This document shows, piece after piece, positions 60,067 through 64,000 of a stretch of 64,000 nucleotides of DNA. Below the pieces are notes generated by a model, which did no database searches, was not told the DNA's origin, and saw only the letters and a program-made list of their open reading frames with translations. Made by a program: the position numbers and the translations under genes. The stretch is taken from NCBI GenBank assembly GCA_020081605.1, contig JAHREC010000011.1:2418001-2482000 (forward strand). Reading direction: 5' to 3'. The DNA comes from Albifimbria verrucaria. Taxonomy: Eukaryota > Ascomycota > Sordariomycetes > Hypocreales > Stachybotryaceae. The stretch's first letter is position 1. The number at the start of each line of letters is the position of its first letter.

Positions 60067-61572
60067 ATGGCGCCGGACGCCGAGTCGCGCAAAGGTGAGC
60101 TGCGCGTGCGTGTCCTCGTGCTTGGGCATCACTGACCACGACATCAGGCGACGAGCACACCATCAAAGTTGCTTCGAAGAAGGGCGCTAAGGCGGGTACA
60201 ATCAAGCTGAAGAAGCCACCGCCGAAGCACAACAAGCCCGGGAATTGGATGGATGGCAGTGTCGTTGATGGTTAGTCTTGGTGGACCCACGGCCTAGGGA
60301 CAGCTCGCTGACGCATCGGGACAGATGACAAGAAGAAAGGAACAGCATCACCGGCGGCTTCGGCAGCATCGCCGAGCCCGGTCGTTATCCAACTTGATGA
60401 ATCGACGCGCGAGACCTTCTCCACCGGACGACCCCTCGAAGACAGCCCTGACCTGCAGCAATGCAAGCACTGCAAAAGAGCGTTTTGAAGACTGCAGCCA
60501 AGGGGCATATCGAGCAGTGCCTCAAGCTGAAGCGGGAAAAGGCTCAGCGTAAAAGGAGGCCTGAGAGGCGAGAGAAAGAGCCAAGGAGGCTGCCAGGAAG
60601 AGGAGGCGCGCAAGGCGGACGAAGAGAATGGTATCGTCAGGGATGACGACGATAGCGACGACAGCATTTCCGCGGACAAGAAGGGCACCGGCAGCAAGAC
60701 GGCCAAGAAGGCGTCGAAGAAACCTGACGACAAGGGGAAGAAGCGCAAGGCTGATGGGGACCCGGACAAGGGACCCAAGAACAAGAAGAAGAAGGACGAG
60801 CCCAAGGCCAAGGTGCCAAAACCAAAGGGTGGGTGACCTGCGTTACCGGGTGTAACAACGGACCAGCTGCTGACTGCATACAACAGGACCTGTGGATGTC
60901 GAGCGCCAGTGTGGTGTTATTCTGCCGAACGGACAGCCGTGTGCTCGGTCATTGACTTGTAAAAGTCATTCAATGGGAGCAAAACGTGCGGTGGCGGGGA
61001 GATCATTGCCATATGACATGCTTTTGGCGGCTTATCAGAAAAAGAACCAGGCGAAGCAGCAAAGTAAGTATCCTTGTTGCTGGATAAGGATTGAGCTTAA
61101 GATCTTCCTTGTCTGGCTTTCTGGAATTCGTTGGGGTCTTCGGCTAACCAGATTCCTTTCCCGTGCTACAGAAGCAGCACTTGATGCCAATGCACCAGTG
61201 GAAGACGAAGACGAGGTCAACACCGGCCCTATCGATTTGGACGAAGAGACGGCGGCTGTCATGGGCGCGCTGGCACACTGGAACCCACAGCCGTTAATAC
61301 CACAACCACTTTTCGCACCTATCAGGCGCCAGTATCAGCTTGCTCGATTGCACGAGCAGCTGCAGATGGCTACTAACGGAGGGCGCACCAACATCTTTCA
61401 GGTGGTAGGGTTTGGCGCACAGCGACTCCCGGACGGCCATCCAGGCTTGTTAATGGATGGAGAGGATGCACCTGGTGAGCCGGATGTAGGTGTCGCTGGG
61501 TACGCGCGACAGTCGAGCTTTGGCGTGCCGGGGCCGCCATCGAGAAGAGCCTCGGTGACGAGCCGAGGTTGA
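60067..61572 (+). CDS. SGF73: SAGA deubiquitinating-module subunit Sgf73 (ataxin-7-like)
   Basis: Sgf73 anchors the H2B deubiquitinating module to the SAGA coactivator. The start at 60067 gives MAPDAESRK, interrupted after 34 bases by a small intron, then [20 protein letters not shown]. An N-terminal zinc finger is visible in [20 protein letters not shown] (Cys2-His-Cys spacing). A long Lys/Glu/Asp-rich segment follows. The SCA7 domain is [20 protein letters not shown] followed by [20 protein letters not shown] 109-bp intron (about 61062-61170) precedes an acidic segment and [20 protein letters not shown]. The end is [10 protein letters not shown]. Slips near 60545-60610 affect the Lys-rich segment. 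Five exons fit the reading. Confidence 0.9.
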
Positions 61573-63162
61573 GGTCAAAGAGGGGATTATTGGGTATTTT
61601 CGCAGCATGCAAAAAGCAACATGGACGGCACAGGCATAACTCGGCGCACGGGGGTGGCGTTTCAACGACTTTATTATTATTATTTATTCCTTCATATGAC
61701 TCTGCAAAACATGCAGAAGGAGGGCTCCTCGTTACTGGTATTGGATCCTATGAAAGGGAGATGATGTAGGAATAGCATGCTACAAGATTGGACGAGCTAT
61801 AACTAGTTTTCTAAGCGATGACGAGGGTAAGTGTCACGAAGAAGGGGAGGCGAGGTCTGGACAGTGGTGGATGAGCATAAGATATCCGTGCGATGATGCA
61901 TTTTAGTTTAAGACTGGATATTCCTGTAAAGGATTTGTGTTAAATGATTTGTTCCTACATGCGTCGATATGTCGTGGCGAGGAGAGATAGCCAGAGGGGA
62001 ACGTTTGCTGGGATCTCAGTACTGATGTGACTCGTCGTGAAGTTGCGGCTCTTAACCTGTCTTGCTCGACATTCACTTTTCTACCTGCTGCAGGCCAATG
62101 CGTCTGTATAAGCCGAATTCCCTCTTAGCTATGGATCAAGACGTGGATGGCTTCGCCTTCTTTAGTAGTCAGCCTTTCACTCTGAAGTTATCAACTGGCT
62201 ATAAAGAGCTCTGAAACCGTATGCTCAAGACTTGTTCAAGTATGGCGTTGAGTTACTAAAATTTTCAAGAGTGATGGCGGCTATAGAGTACAGGGATGTG
62301 GAAAGCGTTGATGCTGTTGACTAAAAGCCAACTCAAAAGACAGAAAGGGAACAGTATTTAGTCCTTCGATAGCAATTCCATTTCAGAGACCTATAGCTGA
62401 AGCAAATATGTTACCACAAGAGGAGCATTGACCACTTGTCTCATCTGCACAAACAAAGGAGCTTTGCGGACTGTTGGTATGAAGACCTAGTTTACAGACA
62501 CTGCGAAAAAATTCACTTGTCGTTGGCCCCTCCTAAGCATAGTGCTTGAGACAACGCCTATGTCTCTCTGAGACATAATATAGTAACTCGGTGTTGAATG
62601 ACTATGACGAAGAGAGTAAAGGGCCTTAGATGTATTAATTTAGCTAGTAAATTCCACGCGCTCTTTTCAGTTCTATCCAACCACTATAATTCCTCCTTCT
62701 ATGGGTATCATATGTCACCTGCAGTATGTGCTGAATACTTCCACGATACTGACCCGGTAAAGGTGTTCTGCGCACACGATTGCCTCGTATTTCATAATTA
62801 CCTAGTACCAGCCGTCATGTGTATTTGCTACGGACGGAATGACTACGTAACAGTAATAAGACCGTTCCGGAAGGTGCTAATCATTTCAAGCCAAGCAATG
62901 AGCACAACTGACCAAACTCGTTAATTGTACCGGTGTTGGAACTGTAGCTGGATTGCTGAATTGCAGCGGGAGGCTGTGCCGCATCCCTGCTGATGGGCGC
63001 TTTGCCATCGTAGAATGGTTAACTGTCAACCACCCCTGGCCCATATCACAGTTCAGTCACCATTTGTGAGTCACCAACAAACCACGAGTTCCCCATTGAC
63101 TCTATAAAGCTGACAGAATTGCGGCAGTATATGGTTTTTTCTAATCATAGCTCAACCCAATT
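61573..63162. other. AT-richer gene-free region
   Basis: This 1.6-kb stretch is noticeably richer in A and T than the rest. A 108-codon plus-strand frame (62598-62924) shows no known domain or signal peptide. Nothing else was recognised. Confidence 0.5.
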
Positions 63163-64000
63163 ATGGCCGCAAATATTGGCGACCCCGGCCGGCAGGCCTA
63201 TGACTTGCTTGTTGTCATGGACGCTACAGGGTCTATGAGCAGCTACATCAAGGCTCTCAACAAGTCCCTACCACAGATATTGGGAATGGCAGCCTTGACT
63301 GATTGCTTTCAACGCATTGGAGTCATTGCATATCGCGACTACTGCGTCAACAGCCCCAAAGACCTTACTGAATGGTCGGGATGGTGCTCTCCTTCGGGCT
63401 CCTACTCTGGCCCCGAAATAGTGCCCCAAGAGAAAGTGATAGCCATGGTCAGACAAATCAGAACCATTGGAAGTTCTGATTGGGACGAGGCGACAAAGAC
63501 AGGCTTGGCCTTTGCGTATAGCAAGATGCGGCCGGACGCAACCACTATCATCTTGCTTTACACCGACGCCCCTCCCCACCTACAGAGTGTCGGCGGACCA
63601 AACTGTCCCGTTGAAATTCGTACGCTTAGTGAGCCGCATAGCTATCGACGGGCTGGCCATCTATTCGTTGACTGGACCTCAGTTGCCACGACTCTAAAGT
63701 CTGGGCCCAAGAAGGGGTGGTGTTCAGTTTCTTGGAACACGGAGATATCCAAGACTGGAGTCCTTACCTATACTTGTCGACGCGGACAGACGGATTCTTC
63801 TTTTCCGTTGACCATGTGAGTACTGAAGCCATCTCACATCTAACACTAAGTGTTCTTCTGGCATGGATGCATGTGGATAAGCCAGCAGCCGATGGCAATG
63901 TGGCCCTTGGTACCGCTATGAAGTACAAGAGCTTGGTGGGTATTGATGAAGCATCTGATGAAGCAGCTCAAAAACTTGTGTCGCGGTTTTATACTCATAA
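63163..64000 (+). CDS. vWA-domain protein, cut by the right edge
   Basis: The start at 63163 gives MAANIGDPGRQAYDLLVVMD, running straight into a von Willebrand factor A domain. The metal site (MIDAS) motif is DATGSMS, with the later Thr in DEATKTGLAFA and the Asp in IILLYTDAPPHL. After a missing G in the run at 63714-63717 the reading continues VVFSFLEHGDIQDWSPYLYL, FFFSVDHVSTEAISHLTLSV and AMKYKSLVGIDEASDEAA, and it remains open at 64000. Without the correction the frame stops at 63819. It resembles fungal vWA proteins of unknown role, some linked to alpha-kinase domains, but the downstream domain is outside the window. Confidence 0.82.

Overview
The window is fungal nuclear DNA, most likely from a filamentous ascomycete of the Sordariomycetes and probably Hypocreales. 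The evidence is short GT-AG introns (about 50-215 bp) with CTAAC-like branch sites, GC-rich coding sequence, and a protein set of fungal families: DUF7137, fungal Zn2Cys6 regulators, a Cdc25-type Ras exchange factor and GH64/GH16 glucanases. No rRNA, tRNA, CRISPR array or intact mobile element could be supported.

Layout. 0.4-10 kb: ribonucleotide reductase small subunit (-), a DUF4112 membrane protein (-), the decapping enzyme Dcp2 (+) and an RRM protein (-). 12-22 kb: a GPI-type DUF7137 surface protein (+), a CDK10/11-like kinase (-), a NDUFAF7/MidA-type mitochondrial methyltransferase (+), a PTM1-type seven-transmembrane protein (-) and the U-box cyclophilin PPIL2/Cyp60 (+). 22-35 kb: a Zn2Cys6 regulator, a GH64 and a GH16 beta-1,3-glucanase-type enzyme, and a C2H2 regulator with a fungal transcription-factor domain, all on the minus strand and separated by long non-coding stretches. 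35-42 kb: a 7.4-kb stretch without a convincing gene. 42-64 kb: a Cdc25-type RasGEF (+), a disordered protein (-), a second Zn2Cys6 regulator (-), a secreted SGNH hydrolase (+), a third Zn2Cys6 regulator paralogous to the first (+), the SAGA subunit Sgf73/ataxin-7-like (+) and a vWA-domain gene cut by the right edge (+).

Most conserved genes here are housekeeping: nucleotide synthesis, mRNA decay, splicing-linked folding, complex I assembly, chromatin and Ras signalling. The middle and right parts are richer in accessory functions such as glucanases, secreted proteins and pathway-type regulators.

The dominant oddity is technical. Nearly every conserved gene is broken by one-base frame slips, mostly one missing G or C in a G/C run. 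Essential genes (RNR2, DCP2, PPIL2) carry them too, so they look like consensus errors, not pseudogenes. Gene spans below therefore bridge frames, and internal exon limits are given only where splice sites could be read. The best biological leads are a cluster of ACGCGT (MCB-type) sites in the RNR2 promoter and second intron, and two Zn2Cys6 paralogues sharing the same intron position. I did not find a convincing new multi-gene system.
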